A stretch of 64,000 nt of DNA from Halorubrum salinarum (GTDB lineage Archaea > Halobacteriota > Halobacteria > Halobacteriales > Haloferacaceae), in contig NZ_CP053941.1 of the NCBI RefSeq assembly GCF_013267195.1, forward strand, positions 1,612,001 to 1,676,000. Reading direction: 5' to 3'. Position 1 is the first letter of the stretch; the number at the start of each line of letters is the position of its first letter. The position numbers and the translations under genes are program-made. A model generated the notes under the pieces. The model had not been told where the DNA came from and made no database searches. It saw nothing but the letters and a program-made list of their open reading frames with translations. Of the stretch, positions 1 through 8,025 are shown in pieces.

Positions 1-471
1 GACGGCGCGGCGGTCGACGGCCTCGGCGGTATCGGCGGCGACGGCCCGGCGGCGACGGGCGACGGGACGGACGAGGAGACGGCGCCGCAGTCGGCCGCCG
101 TCGACCCCGAGGCGCCGTTCGAGGCGCGGCTGACCGGCGACGACGGCACCGACGCGCTGCTGTTCGACGCGAGCGACCTCGACGTGGTCAAGGGCGTCTT
201 CGCGAGGGACGGCGAGTTCCTCGTCCAGGTCGTGCTCTCCGGAGCGGGCGTCGACTCGTTCCGGAGCCGCCTCGACGGGGCCGGCGCGACCGACGACCCG
301 GCCGCGTTCGTGGTGTCGATGACGCTCGACGGGACCGAGGTGCGCCGCGTCGAACTCGACCGGGAGACGGTCGACGCGCTCACGGGCTCCGAGTGGGGGG
401 GCGTGCTGACGCTCCCGTTCGGGCAGGAGTCGGTCGCCCGGTCGGTGTACGACCGACTGGCCGACGACTGA
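1..471 (+). CDS. C-terminal part of an unknown haloarchaeal protein
   Basis: The frame is open from the first base of the window, so the start lies upstream. The visible 156 residues begin with a Gly/Asp/Ala-rich low-complexity stretch (about residues 1-40), followed by a compact acidic alpha/beta region that ends in LADD. No membrane segment, catalytic motif or Cys cluster is visible. The segment with DGTEVRRVELDRETVDAL faintly recalls the head subdomain of SecD, but the C-terminal membrane helices expected of SecD are absent, so I do not make that call. Codon use is the same as in neighbouring genes. Function unknown. Confidence 0.7.
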   Translation, partial: DGAAVDGLGGIGGDGPAATGDGTDEETAPQSAAVDPEAPFEARLTGDDGTDALLFDASDLDVVKGVFARDGEFLVQVVLSGAGVDSFRSRLDGAGATDDPAAFVVSMTLDGTEVRRVELDRETVDALTGSEWGGVLTLPFGQESVARSVYDRLADD

Positions 472-483
472 CCAGTCAGGTTC

Positions 484-503
484 GGCGCGGTCGCGACCGC
501 GCC
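484..503. terminator. 20-nt perfect palindrome after the first gene
   Basis: GGCGCGGTCG followed immediately by its exact complement CGACCGCGCC lies 13 bases after the stop of the preceding gene. It could form a terminator-like hairpin, but no T-tract follows, and GC-rich palindromes arise easily at this base composition. Weak call. Confidence 0.25.
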
Positions 504-569
504 GCGATCCGCCGCTCGCCGACGGTTCCGGTGGGGTAGCGTTTTGTCGCTCGCCCCCGTGTTCCCGCC

Positions 570-701
570 GTGAGCGACGACCCGGCGAACGACGGCGGCC
601 GCCCGTGTCCGGTCTGCGAGACGCCGATGTACCACCGACACTGTAAGTACGTCTGTCCGGCTCACGGCGTCGTCTACGACTGTAGTGACACCTTCTACTG
701 A
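570..701 (+). CDS. small zinc finger protein, HVO_2523-like
   Basis: A 43-residue protein with a GTG start that encodes four paired cysteines: CPVC (residues 13-16), then CKYVC (25-29) and a further Cys at 38, with His at 22, 24 and 32. This is the pattern of the tiny zinc-binding CPxCG-type proteins abundant in haloarchaea. The position immediately upstream of phytoene synthase matches my memory of the HVO_2523/HVO_2524 arrangement in Haloferax volcanii; that family name is recalled, not searched. A TATA-like GCGTTTTGTCG at about 539-549 sits the right distance upstream for a leaderless GTG start. Probable role: small nucleic-acid- or protein-binding regulator; no specific function can be stated. 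Confidence 0.75.
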   Translation: MSDDPANDGGRPCPVCETPMYHRHCKYVCPAHGVVYDCSDTFY

Positions 702-777
702 CCCGACGTGCGATTCGCTCGCCGCCTCGGTCGGCGGACGCGACGGGGACGCTCGGGATCCAAACTGTGTCGTGCGA

Positions 778-789
778 ACTGTTATGTTC
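778..789 (+). promoter_or_regulatory. putative promoter before crtB
   Basis: ACTGTTATGTTC is the only AT-rich box between the zinc finger gene and crtB. Spacing predicts transcription starting near 805-812, about 50 bases before the crtB start, unlike the leaderless neighbours. Confidence 0.35.
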
Positions 790-810
790 TTGGAGGCCGA
801 CTTTTCTGCT

Positions 811-867
811 ATGATGGGCGACCCGTACGCGACCCTCCTTGCCGACCGCTCGGGGTCAGCATGGTAG
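811..867 (+). CDS. possible 18-residue upstream ORF overlapping crtB
   Basis: ATGATG at 811 opens an 18-residue frame (MMGDPYATLLADRSGSAW) whose TAG stop (865-867) overlaps the crtB start codon region by seven bases in another frame. The AT-rich box at 778-789 is about 27 bases upstream, the usual spacing of a haloarchaeal TATA box to a leaderless start. It could therefore be a leader peptide through which crtB translation is coupled. No conservation data are available; it may be a chance frame. Confidence 0.25.
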   Translation: MMGDPYATLLADRSGSAW

Positions 868-1826
868 AGCAAACACAGGTTGCCCGGAGCAAGCGGATCC
901 AGCGCCGCACCGGGAAGACGTTCCACGTCGCCACCCGGCTGCTGCCCCAGCGGATCCGCCACCCGACGTACGTGCTGTACGGGTTCTTCCGCATCGCCGA
1001 CGAGGTCGTCGACGCCGAGGACACCGGACCGCCAGCCGAACAGCGGGCCGAACTCGACCGCCTCCGAGCGGCCGCGCTCGGCGAGGAGCCGACCGACGAC
1101 CCCGTGTTGGAGGCGTTCGCCGAGGTGGTCGAGCGCAACGACATCCCCGACGAGGACGTCCACTCGTTCGTGGACGCGATGGAGAGCGACATCGACACCG
1201 ACCGCTACGAGACGTACGCCGACCTGGAGGCGTACATGGACGGCTCCGCCGCCGCCGTCGGCCGGATGATGACGGCGATCATGGACCTCGACCCGGAGGA
1301 GGAGGCCGAGGCGCTCCCGCACGCGACGAAGCTCGGGGAGGCGTTCCAGATGACGAACTTCCTCCGCGACGTCCGCGAGGACGTGGTCGAGCGCGACCGC
1401 ATCTACCTCCCCTTAGAGACCCTCCGCCGCCACGGCGTGAGCGAGGACCAGATCCTCGACCTGGAGTTCGACGAGGACGTCGCGGCCGCGATCCGTGAGG
1501 AGATGGCCCGCACCGAGCGGCTCTACGAGGAGGGCGTCGCGGGGATCAAGTACCTCCCCGAGGACTGCCAGCTGGCGGTGCTGCTCGCGGCGGTGCTGTA
1601 CGTCGACCACCACCGGCTCATCCGGAACCGCGGCTACGACACCGTCTCGGCCACTCCGGAGCTGTCGCTCACCCGGAAGCTGTCGCTGCTCGTCCGCACG
1701 CGCTGGAAGTGGCAGTGGAACCGCGACCCGGAGGCGGTGTTCTACGACATGTGTACCGACTTCGACCCCGCCCGCGAGTCCCACGGACACGGTCCCCACG
1801 GGACGGGCGTCCCGCAGACGGACTGA
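861..1826 (+). CDS. crtB: phytoene synthase
   Basis: Condenses two geranylgeranyl diphosphates to phytoene, the first committed step of carotenoid (bacterioruberin) synthesis. The protein is 321 residues, close to family length. The start at MVEQTQVARSK was chosen because upstream in-frame residues are non-conserved and Arg-rich. The first aspartate-rich site is RIADEVVDAED (residues about 49-59). The second prenyl-synthase signature is NFLRDVREDVVERDRIYLP (about 167-185), with both diphosphate-Mg binding Asp pairs present. The C-terminal 30 residues are a polar tail ending HGTGVPQTD. The gene is followed by a small membrane protein nine bases downstream, so the two may be co-transcribed. Confidence 0.95.
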   Translation: MVEQTQVARSKRIQRRTGKTFHVATRLLPQRIRHPTYVLYGFFRIADEVVDAEDTGPPAEQRAELDRLRAAALGEEPTDDPVLEAFAEVVERNDIPDEDVHSFVDAMESDIDTDRYETYADLEAYMDGSAAAVGRMMTAIMDLDPEEEAEALPHATKLGEAFQMTNFLRDVREDVVERDRIYLPLETLRRHGVSEDQILDLEFDEDVAAAIREEMARTERLYEEGVAGIKYLPEDCQLAVLLAAVLYVDHHRLIRNRGYDTVSATPELSLTRKLSLLVRTRWKWQWNRDPEAVFYDMCTDFDPARESHGHGPHGTGVPQTD

Positions 1827-1835
1827 GCGGCCCGC

Positions 1836-2045
1836 ATGGACCGCTCCCGGTTCGTCTCGCTCGCGTTCGCCGCGTTCGGCCTCGTGTTCGTCTCCTTCCT
1901 CCTCCGCGGGACGACGCGGCTGGTCGCGCCCTACGAGGTCGCGGTCGCGGTGTCGGCCTCGGTCCTCTTCGCGGCGGCCGCGCTCCTGGCCGTCCTCCTC
2001 GTCCTCGCCGTCCTCGACGTGACCGGGATCCGGCGGCTGGGGTGA
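1836..2045 (+). CDS. small two-helix membrane protein
   Basis: A 69-residue protein with two hydrophobic segments (about residues 7-24 and 35-62) separated by a short Arg-containing loop, and a basic C terminus (GIRRLG). It starts nine bases after crtB, suggesting co-transcription, and 38 bases before hisD. Similar small membrane proteins next to carotenoid genes are common in haloarchaea, but I recognise no family. A direct role in carotenoid synthesis is only a guess from position. Confidence 0.7.
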   Translation: MDRSRFVSLAFAAFGLVFVSFLLRGTTRLVAPYEVAVAVSASVLFAAAALLAVLLVLAVLDVTGIRRLG

Positions 2046-2083
2046 GTCGGAACGCCCTTGCCCCGCCGTCCCCGACGACAGGT

Positions 2084-3361
2084 ATGGACGTACGAACCGT
2101 CGCGGACCTCTCGCCGGCCGAGCGGCGCGCCTTCTTCGAGCGCGACGCGGGCGTCGAGGGGGTCCGCGAAGACGTGCGGGAGATCGTCGAGCGAGTCCGC
2201 GAGGAGGGCGACGTCGCGGTCCGCGAGTTCGCGGAGGAGTTCGACGGCGTCGCCGTCGGCAACGTCGACGTCACCGACGACGCGGCGCGGGCGCACGAGG
2301 AGCTGGCCGACGCGGGCGACCCGGTCCTCGACGCGGTCCAGGAGGCGGCCGCGAACGTCCGCGAGTTCCACGAGCGACAGCGCCCGGAGGACTGGCGCGA
2401 CGACTTCGGCGGCCGCGAGCTCGGCCGCCGCTTCCGGCCGATCGACCGCGTCGGCGTGTACGTGCCCGGCGGCGCGGCCGCGTACCCCTCCAGCGCGCTG
2501 ATGGGGATCATCCCGGCGGTCGTCGCGGGCGTCGACCACGTCGCGGTCGCGACGCCGCCGGCCGACGAGCTCAACCCCGTCACCCTCGCGGCGATCCACG
2601 AGGCCGGCGCCGACGCGGTGTACCAGGTCGGCGGCGCGCAGGCGATCGGCGCGCTCGCGTACGGGACGGAGACGGTGACCCGGGTCCAGAAGGTCGTGGG
2701 GCCGGGGAACAAGTGGGTCACCGCCGCCAAGTCGATCGTCCAGGGGGACGTGGAGATCGACTTCCTCGCCGGCCCGAGCGAGGTGCTGGTCCTCGCCGAC
2801 GGGACGGCCGACCCCGACCTCGTCGCGGCCGACCTCGTCGCGCAGGCCGAGCACGACCCGAACGCCTCGGTCGTCGCGGTCACCGACGACGCCGACCTCG
2901 CCGCGGCCGTCGCCGACGCGGTCGACGCGCAGGCCGCCGAGCGCGAGCGCGAGGAGACGATCCGGGCCGCGCTCGACAACGAGGCCTCCGGGGTCCTCCG
3001 CGCGCGCTCGATGCCCGAGGCGGTCCTCTTCGCCGAGGAGTACGCGGCCGAGCACCTCTCGATCGTCGCCGACGACGACGAGGCGCTCTTGGACCGGATC
3101 ACCAACGCCGGCTCGGTCTTCCTCGGGCCGTACTCCCCCGTCGCGGCCGGGGACTACGCGGCCGGGACGAACCACGTGCTGCCGACGAACGGCGGCGCGA
3201 AGCGGTACGGCGGACTCTCGGTCGACACCTTCCTGCGGTCCTCGACCGTCCAGCGGCTCGACCGCGACGCCCTCGATGACCTCTCCGAAACGGTCACGAC
3301 GCTCGCCGACGCCGAGGGGCTGGAGGCGCACGCGGAAAGCGTGCGGAAGCGGTTCGAGTAG
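2084..3361 (+). CDS. hisD: histidinol dehydrogenase
   Basis: Catalyses the last two NAD-dependent oxidations of histidine biosynthesis (histidinol to histidine). The 425-residue length is typical. The start MDVRTVADLS was chosen over much longer upstream open frame because that region is crtB and the small membrane gene read out of frame. Family motifs seen: GPGNKWVTAAK, the zinc/substrate segment DFLAGPSEVLVLAD, QAEHDPNASVVAVT, AAEHLSIV and the C-terminal GDYAAGTNHVLPTNGGAKR. No other his genes are in the window; dispersed his genes are usual in haloarchaea. Confidence 0.97.
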   Translation: MDVRTVADLSPAERRAFFERDAGVEGVREDVREIVERVREEGDVAVREFAEEFDGVAVGNVDVTDDAARAHEELADAGDPVLDAVQEAAANVREFHERQRPEDWRDDFGGRELGRRFRPIDRVGVYVPGGAAAYPSSALMGIIPAVVAGVDHVAVATPPADELNPVTLAAIHEAGADAVYQVGGAQAIGALAYGTETVTRVQKVVGPGNKWVTAAKSIVQGDVEIDFLAGPSEVLVLADGTADPDLVAADLVAQAEHDPNASVVAVTDDADLAAAVADAVDAQAAEREREETIRAALDNEASGVLRARSMPEAVLFAEEYAAEHLSIVADDDEALLDRITNAGSVFLGPYSPVAAGDYAAGTNHVLPTNGGAKRYGGLSVDTFLRSSTVQRLDRDALDDLSETVTTLADAEGLEAHAESVRKRFE

Positions 3362-3389
3362 CCCGACCCCTCGGAGCGGTTTCGATAGC

Positions 3390-3399
3390 CATATATAGC
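3390..3399 (+). promoter_or_regulatory. TATA-like box upstream of the phn operon
   Basis: CATATATAGC is the most AT-rich element between hisD and the binding-protein gene. If used, it gives a leader of roughly 100 bases before 3525. A second candidate, CTTCTTAC at 3491-3498, would give a leaderless transcript. The region also holds a short CTCCG-GAT-CGGAG hairpin near 3445-3457. Confidence 0.4.
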
Positions 3400-3524
3400 G
3401 CTCTGCGTCGAACACATAGACTCAATAACAGAAACGGCGGTACCCTCCGGATCGGAGCGGCCTGAAATACCATATTCGGCTCATAGCAGCCTTCTTACCC
3501 GCTAAGACGCCTGTTCGAGCCGTA

Positions 3525-4751
3525 ATGGTGGACGACACCGACGGACGACGGGAATCGAACTCGCGGCGGAAGTTCCTCATCGCGGGCGGCGCGGCCGCGC
3601 TGAGCGGTCTGGCGGGCTGCTCCGGCGCGTCGAGTTCGGGCGGCGACGGCTCGGACGGTGCCGACGGGAGCGGCGGCGGTTCGAGTGGCAGCGGAAGCGA
3701 CGGGGGCGACGGCGAGTCCGGCGACCCGATGCTGGCCGACGCGAGCGAGTTCGACCCCGCGGAACCGGCCTGGGACGAGAACAACTACCTGTCGGCGGCG
3801 CTGACCGACGCGGGCTACCAGCGCGGGTCGACGACCGACCTCGAGAACATGCGAAACCGAGAGGTCGAGGAGGTCCCGCACGGCGATCCGGTCCGGGAGA
3901 CTCCGAGCGACGAGAGCGAGCTGCTGGACCCCGACACGCTGGTGTTCACCGAGAGCCCGAGCGAGGACGTTCAGGGGCGGTTCGAAGAGGACTTCCAGGC
4001 GGTCTTCGACCGCATCGAGGAGGAGACCGGGAAGCCGGTCGAGTTCAGTAAGGTCGACAGCTACGCGGCGTCCGTCGAGGCGATGCGCTCGGAGCGCGCC
4101 CACATCGCGAACTTCTCGACCGGCACGACCGCGTTCGCGGTCAACCTCGGCGGCGCAGTCCCGTTCGGGGTCGGACTCACTCCCGAGGAGGAGTTCGGCT
4201 ACCGGTTGTTCGCGACCACTCGCGCCGACGCGGACGACATCCAGAGCGTCGAGGACTTCGCCCGCGACGACGTGAAAGTCGGCCACTCCGAGCCCGCCTC
4301 GAACTCCGGACACCAGGCCCCCTCGGCCCTCTTCGACCAGTACTTCGACGTGACCGCCGAAGAGGACTACGAGGTCAACTTCTCGGGCGGCCACGGCAAC
4401 ACCACGCGCGGCATCGCGGCCGGCGACTACGACGCCGGCCCGATCTGCTCGACCTGTTTCGTCGACACCGTCGAGGCCCAGAGCGACCTCAGCTTCGACG
4501 ATTTCAAAGTGGTGTGGGCGTCGGCGCCGTTCCCGAGCGGCCCCGTCGCGTACCGCTACAACCTCAAGCCGGAGATCCAGGAGGGGATCGAGCGCGCGTA
4601 CCTCGAGTCCGACTTCTCGGGGACGGCCTATCAGGAGCGGACGGGGTACAACAAGTTCGTCCCGATCGACTACAGGACGGTCTGGAAGGACATCATGATC
4701 ATCCAGCGGTACAACGGCGTCGAGTACGAGCGGAGCGCGCTCGGGTCGTAG
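3525..4751 (+). CDS. phnD: phosphonate/phosphite-type ABC transporter binding lipoprotein
   Basis: Extracellular substrate-binding protein anchored to the membrane by lipid. The N terminus has a twin-arginine signal (RRKFLIAGGAAALSGLAGC) with a lipobox ending at Cys about 32, then a Ser/Gly/Asp linker typical of haloarchaeal lipoproteins. The PhnD-like fold is shown by SYAASVEAMRSERAHIANFS, HSEPASNSGHQAPSALF and GGHGNTTRGIAAGDYDAGP. It is 408 residues. Directly followed, with no gap, by the ATPase and two permeases. The family binds phosphonates, phosphite or phosphate; the sequence does not settle which. Confidence 0.9.
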   Translation: MVDDTDGRRESNSRRKFLIAGGAAALSGLAGCSGASSSGGDGSDGADGSGGGSSGSGSDGGDGESGDPMLADASEFDPAEPAWDENNYLSAALTDAGYQRGSTTDLENMRNREVEEVPHGDPVRETPSDESELLDPDTLVFTESPSEDVQGRFEEDFQAVFDRIEEETGKPVEFSKVDSYAASVEAMRSERAHIANFSTGTTAFAVNLGGAVPFGVGLTPEEEFGYRLFATTRADADDIQSVEDFARDDVKVGHSEPASNSGHQAPSALFDQYFDVTAEEDYEVNFSGGHGNTTRGIAAGDYDAGPICSTCFVDTVEAQSDLSFDDFKVVWASAPFPSGPVAYRYNLKPEIQEGIERAYLESDFSGTAYQERTGYNKFVPIDYRTVWKDIMIIQRYNGVEYERSALGS

Positions 4752-5582
4752 ATGTTGCGAGTCACCGACCTCCGGAAGACGTACGCCACCGGCGACGAGG
4801 CGCTACAGGGCGTCACGATGTCCGTCGAGGGAAGCGAGACCGTCGCGATGATCGGTCCCAGCGGGGCCGGCAAGTCGACGTTCATCCGGTGTGTCAACCG
4901 GCTGACCGAGCCCAGCGGCGGTCGGGTCTACCTCGACGAGACGGAGCTGACCGGGCTCGGTGACGACGCGCTGCGGTCGGCCCGTCGCGACATCGGCATG
5001 ATCTTCCAGGAGTACAACCTCGTCGAGCGGCTGACCGTGATGGAGAACGTGCTCACGGGCCGGCTGGGGTACGTCTCCGCGTGGCAGGCGTTCCGACGGT
5101 CTTTCCCTCCCGAGGACATCGAACGCGCGTACCAGATCCTCGACCGCGTCGGGCTGGCCGACATGGAGAACAAGCGCGTCGACGAGCTCTCTGGCGGCCA
5201 GCGCCAGCGGGTCGGCATCGCGCGGGCGGTGATCCAGCAGCCGAAGATCCTGCTGGTCGACGAGCCGACGTCGAGCTTGGACCCTGAGACCTCGGACACG
5301 GTGATGCGACTGCTGACCGACATCGCCGCAGAGCGCGAGGTCCCGGTGTTGATCAACATCCACGAGGTCGACCTCGCGATGGAGCACGCCGACCGGATCG
5401 TCGGACTTCACGACGGCGAGCTCGTGTTCGAGGGCCCGCCCTCGGAGCTCGACCAGCGCGGGCTCGACCAGGTGTACCGGGGCGCGGCGGTGCCCGAGAA
5501 CACCGACGGCGAGAAGCCGCGGTCGCGGTCCGACGGCGACGCCCTGTCGAACGCGGACCGACCGCTCGCGGGGGAGACCTGA
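4752..5582 (+). CDS. phnC: phosphonate-type ABC transporter ATPase
   Basis: Energises the importer formed with the adjacent binding protein and permeases. The 276 residues contain Walker [10 protein letters not shown] (about 36-44), Q-loop [18 protein letters not shown], signature [14 protein letters not shown], Walker [13 protein letters not shown] and the switch His in [14 protein letters not shown]. The segment [22 protein letters not shown] matches PhnC rather than amino-acid transporter ATPases. The acidic C terminus ([15 protein letters not shown] onwards) is a disordered haloarchaeal extension. ATG directly follows the TAG of phnD. Confidence 0.93.
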   Translation: MLRVTDLRKTYATGDEALQGVTMSVEGSETVAMIGPSGAGKSTFIRCVNRLTEPSGGRVYLDETELTGLGDDALRSARRDIGMIFQEYNLVERLTVMENVLTGRLGYVSAWQAFRRSFPPEDIERAYQILDRVGLADMENKRVDELSGGQRQRVGIARAVIQQPKILLVDEPTSSLDPETSDTVMRLLTDIAAEREVPVLINIHEVDLAMEHADRIVGLHDGELVFEGPPSELDQRGLDQVYRGAAVPENTDGEKPRSRSDGDALSNADRPLAGET

Positions 5583-6383
5583 ATGGCAGCCGGCAACCGG
5601 ACCTGGGAGCGGCCGACCGTCTTCCCGCGGCGAGGGATGAAGTGGGCGGTGTACGCCGGGATCGTCGGGTTCTTCCTCTGGTCCGGCGTCGGGGTCGGCG
5701 CCGACCCCGCGCGGATCGCGCAGGGGCTCGGGAGCGCCGGCTCGCTCGTCGGGGACTTCCTCCCGCCCTCGGCGACCCCGCGACAGGCCCAGCGGATCCT
5801 CGACAAGATGCTCGAGAGCGTCGCGATGGCGATGGTGTCGACGCTCACCGGCATCGTGCTGAGCGTCCCGATAGCGTTCATGGCCGCGGAGAACCTCTCG
5901 CCGAAGCCGCTGTACGCGATCAACAGGGGGTTCATCTCCGTCTCCCGGGCGTTCAACGCGATCATCGTCGGCATCATCGCGGTCAAGGCCATCGGGTTCG
6001 GACCGCTCGCGGGCATCCTCACGATCACGTTCAAGACGGTCGGCTTCTTCTCGAAGCTCCTCGCCGAGGACCTCGAAGACATCGACATGGGGTCGGTCGA
6101 CGCGGTCCGGGCGTCCGGCGCCTCGCCGATCCAGACGCTCCTCTACGGGGTCGTCCCGCAGATCATCCCGCGGTTCGCCGGGCTCTCCGTGTACCGGTGG
6201 GACATCAACATCCGGACCTCGACGATCATCGGCATCGTCGGGGCCGGCGGGATCGGGTCGGTGCTGCTGACCGCGTTCAACCGGTACGACTACCAGTACG
6301 TCACGGCCATCCTGCTCGCGATCATCACGGTCGTCCTCGTGGCCGAGGGCGTCAGCGCGGTCGTGCGACGGAGGTACAACTGA
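5583..6383 (+). CDS. phnE: phosphonate-type ABC transporter permease, first copy
   Basis: Integral membrane subunit of the importer, 266 residues. It has an N-terminal helix (about residues 18-36) and the conserved permease core with the PhnE EAA loop in VDAVRASGASPIQTLLYGVV and the following YRWDINIRTSTIIGIVGAG. The ATG lies one base after the phnC stop. Its last base is also the first base of the second permease start codon, so the two are translationally coupled. The two paralogues probably form a heterodimeric channel. Confidence 0.92.
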   Translation: MAAGNRTWERPTVFPRRGMKWAVYAGIVGFFLWSGVGVGADPARIAQGLGSAGSLVGDFLPPSATPRQAQRILDKMLESVAMAMVSTLTGIVLSVPIAFMAAENLSPKPLYAINRGFISVSRAFNAIIVGIIAVKAIGFGPLAGILTITFKTVGFFSKLLAEDLEDIDMGSVDAVRASGASPIQTLLYGVVPQIIPRFAGLSVYRWDINIRTSTIIGIVGAGGIGSVLLTAFNRYDYQYVTAILLAIITVVLVAEGVSAVVRRRYN

Positions 6384-7177
6384 TGGCGGTCGAGCAACCG
6401 AGCTGGGACCGGTTCGACCGGCGGCGGCGGATCACCCGGTTCGTCCTCCTCCTCGCCGCCGCCGTCTCCGTGATCGCCTCCTGGCAGTTCATGGACACCG
6501 GCGTCGTCAGGCCGGAGACGATCCCGCGGGAGGTCGGCGACCTCCTGACCCGGATGTACCCGCCGGACGTGGCGTACACCACGCGGATCGTCCAGCCGCT
6601 GATCGAGACGGTCCAGATCGCCGCGCTGGGGACGCTCGGCGCCCTGGTGCTCGCGATTCCGGTGGCGCTGCTCGCCGCCGAGAACACCACGCCGAACGGC
6701 GCGACCTTCTGGCTCGGGAAGCTCATCGTGACGGTGAGCCGGTCGGTCAACACCATCATCTGGGCGCTGTTTTTCGTCGTGCTGTTCGGGTCGGGACCGC
6801 TCGCCGGCGCCGTCGCCATCGTGTTCCGCTCGGTCGGCTTCCTCGGGAAGCTGCTCGGCGAGGAGATCGAAGAGATCGACTTCGGGCAGGTCGAGGCGGT
6901 GCGGGCGTCCGGCGCGTCGCAGGCGCAGGTGCTGCTCTACGGCGTCCTCCCGCAGGTCAAGCCCGCGCTCGTCGGGCTGTCGATCTACCGGTGGGACATC
7001 AACATCCGCGACTCGACGGTGCTCGGCTTCGTCGGCGCGGGCGGTATCGGCGTCGAGCTGTTCCGCGCGGTCAACGCCTTCGCGTGGCAGTCGGTCGCGA
7101 TGGTGCTGATCGTCATCCTCGGGGTCGTGGTCGTCACCGAGAGCCTGTCGGCGTACACCCGGGGGCTGGTCAGATGA
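6383..7177 (+). CDS. phnE: phosphonate-type ABC transporter permease, second copy
   Basis: Second 264-residue permease subunit, paralogous to its upstream neighbour. It shares the motifs EAVRASGASQAQVLLYGVL and IYRWDINIRDSTVLGFVGAG (the EAA-loop region). Start ATG overlaps the previous stop (TGATG) and its own stop overlaps the next gene's start (ATGA), so five genes form one transcription unit. Hydrophobic segments fall at about residues 20-38, 70-95, 120-150 and 230-255. Having two PhnE genes rather than one is common in archaeal and some bacterial phn clusters. Confidence 0.92.
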   Translation: MAVEQPSWDRFDRRRRITRFVLLLAAAVSVIASWQFMDTGVVRPETIPREVGDLLTRMYPPDVAYTTRIVQPLIETVQIAALGTLGALVLAIPVALLAAENTTPNGATFWLGKLIVTVSRSVNTIIWALFFVVLFGSGPLAGAVAIVFRSVGFLGKLLGEEIEEIDFGQVEAVRASGASQAQVLLYGVLPQVKPALVGLSIYRWDINIRDSTVLGFVGAGGIGVELFRAVNAFAWQSVAMVLIVILGVVVVTESLSAYTRGLVR

Positions 7178-7941
7178 GCCCGCCCCGACCGGACGGCTAC
7201 GAGACGGTCCTGTTCGACATGGACGGCGTCGTTCTCGAGGGTCGCGAGACCGCCCCGGTGGTCCGCTCGCGCGCCCTCGACGACGTGCTCGCCGACCGGG
7301 ACGTGACCGTTTCCCCGGCGCGCCGCGAGTCGCTGGCGCGCCCCGCCTACGATGACGCGTTCCGCGCGGCCTGCGAGGGGCTCGGCCTCGACCCCGCGCG
7401 CCTCTTCCGAGAGCGCGAGGAGCGGAGCGCGACGCGCGCCGTCGAGCGGCTGGCGGCCGGGATGCGACGGCTCCACCGGGACGTGACGGTCTTCGACGCG
7501 CTGGCCGACCGCGCGACGCTGGGACTGGTGAGCAACAACTACCACCCGACCGTCGAGTTCGTCGTCGACCACTTCCGGCTCGACGAGTTCGCGTTCGTCC
7601 GCGGCCGTGACCCCGGTCCCGATGGATACGGGCGTCGGAAGCCCGACCCGCACTACCTCAACGAGGCCCTCGACGCCCTCGACGCGACCGACGCGATATA
7701 CGTCGGGGACCGGGCGACCGACGTGATCGCCGCTGACCGGGCCGGGATCGACAGCGCGTTCATGCGGCGCGACCACAACGCGGACCGCGACCTCGACGTC
7801 GAGCCGACCGCGGAGATCGAGAGCCTCCGCGAGCTGCTCCCCCTCGCTGGCGGCTCGTCCCCCGACCCGTCCGCGACGCCGTCGGCTCGCCCCGCCGACT
7901 CGCCGAACTCGGACGCCGACCGCGGTCGCCCGTCCGAATAG
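7174..7941 (+). CDS. HAD-superfamily phosphatase coupled to the phn operon
   Basis: A 255-residue HAD hydrolase. Motif I is FDMDGVVLEG (nucleophile Asp15, acid/base Asp17), motif II VSNNYH, motif III Lys in RRKPDPHY and motif IV YVGDRATDVIAADRAGID. The cap is small and helical, as in phosphoglycolate-phosphatase-like enzymes. The ATG overlaps the permease stop by four bases, which suggests it acts on an imported phosphorus compound or a product of it. It is not phosphonoacetaldehyde hydrolase by motif I, because that family lacks the second Asp. The C-terminal 40 residues are Pro/Ser/Asp-rich and probably disordered. Confidence 0.85.
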   Translation: MSPPRPDGYETVLFDMDGVVLEGRETAPVVRSRALDDVLADRDVTVSPARRESLARPAYDDAFRAACEGLGLDPARLFREREERSATRAVERLAAGMRRLHRDVTVFDALADRATLGLVSNNYHPTVEFVVDHFRLDEFAFVRGRDPGPDGYGRRKPDPHYLNEALDALDATDAIYVGDRATDVIAADRAGIDSAFMRRDHNADRDLDVEPTAEIESLRELLPLAGGSSPDPSATPSARPADSPNSDADRGRPSE

Positions 7942-7993
7942 GGTCGCGGCGCCCCCGGTCTCCGCACGCCCGGACCGGCGCGTCCCCCCAGCA

Positions 7994-8004
7994 ACGGTTA
8001 TCAC
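7994..8004 (+). promoter_or_regulatory. promoter of mscS-type gene
   Basis: ACGGTTATCAC is centred about 27 bases before the ATG at 8026, the spacing expected for a leaderless haloarchaeal transcript. Confidence 0.5.
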
Positions 8005-8025
8005 CCGTCACCGCGTCTCGGAGGC

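Noticed and set aside
1..471. Window start as the end of SecD
   Set aside because: A weak similarity to the P1 head only; no membrane helices follow and SecF is absent.
1669..3415. Long open frames on the strand opposite hisD
   Set aside because: Arg/Ala/Ser-rich composition with no motif, mirroring the strong hisD codon pattern on the other strand.
7174..7941. Phosphonoacetaldehyde hydrolase (phosphonatase)
   Set aside because: Motif I is DMDG with the second Asp; phosphonatase has a different residue there and a Lys-bearing cap.
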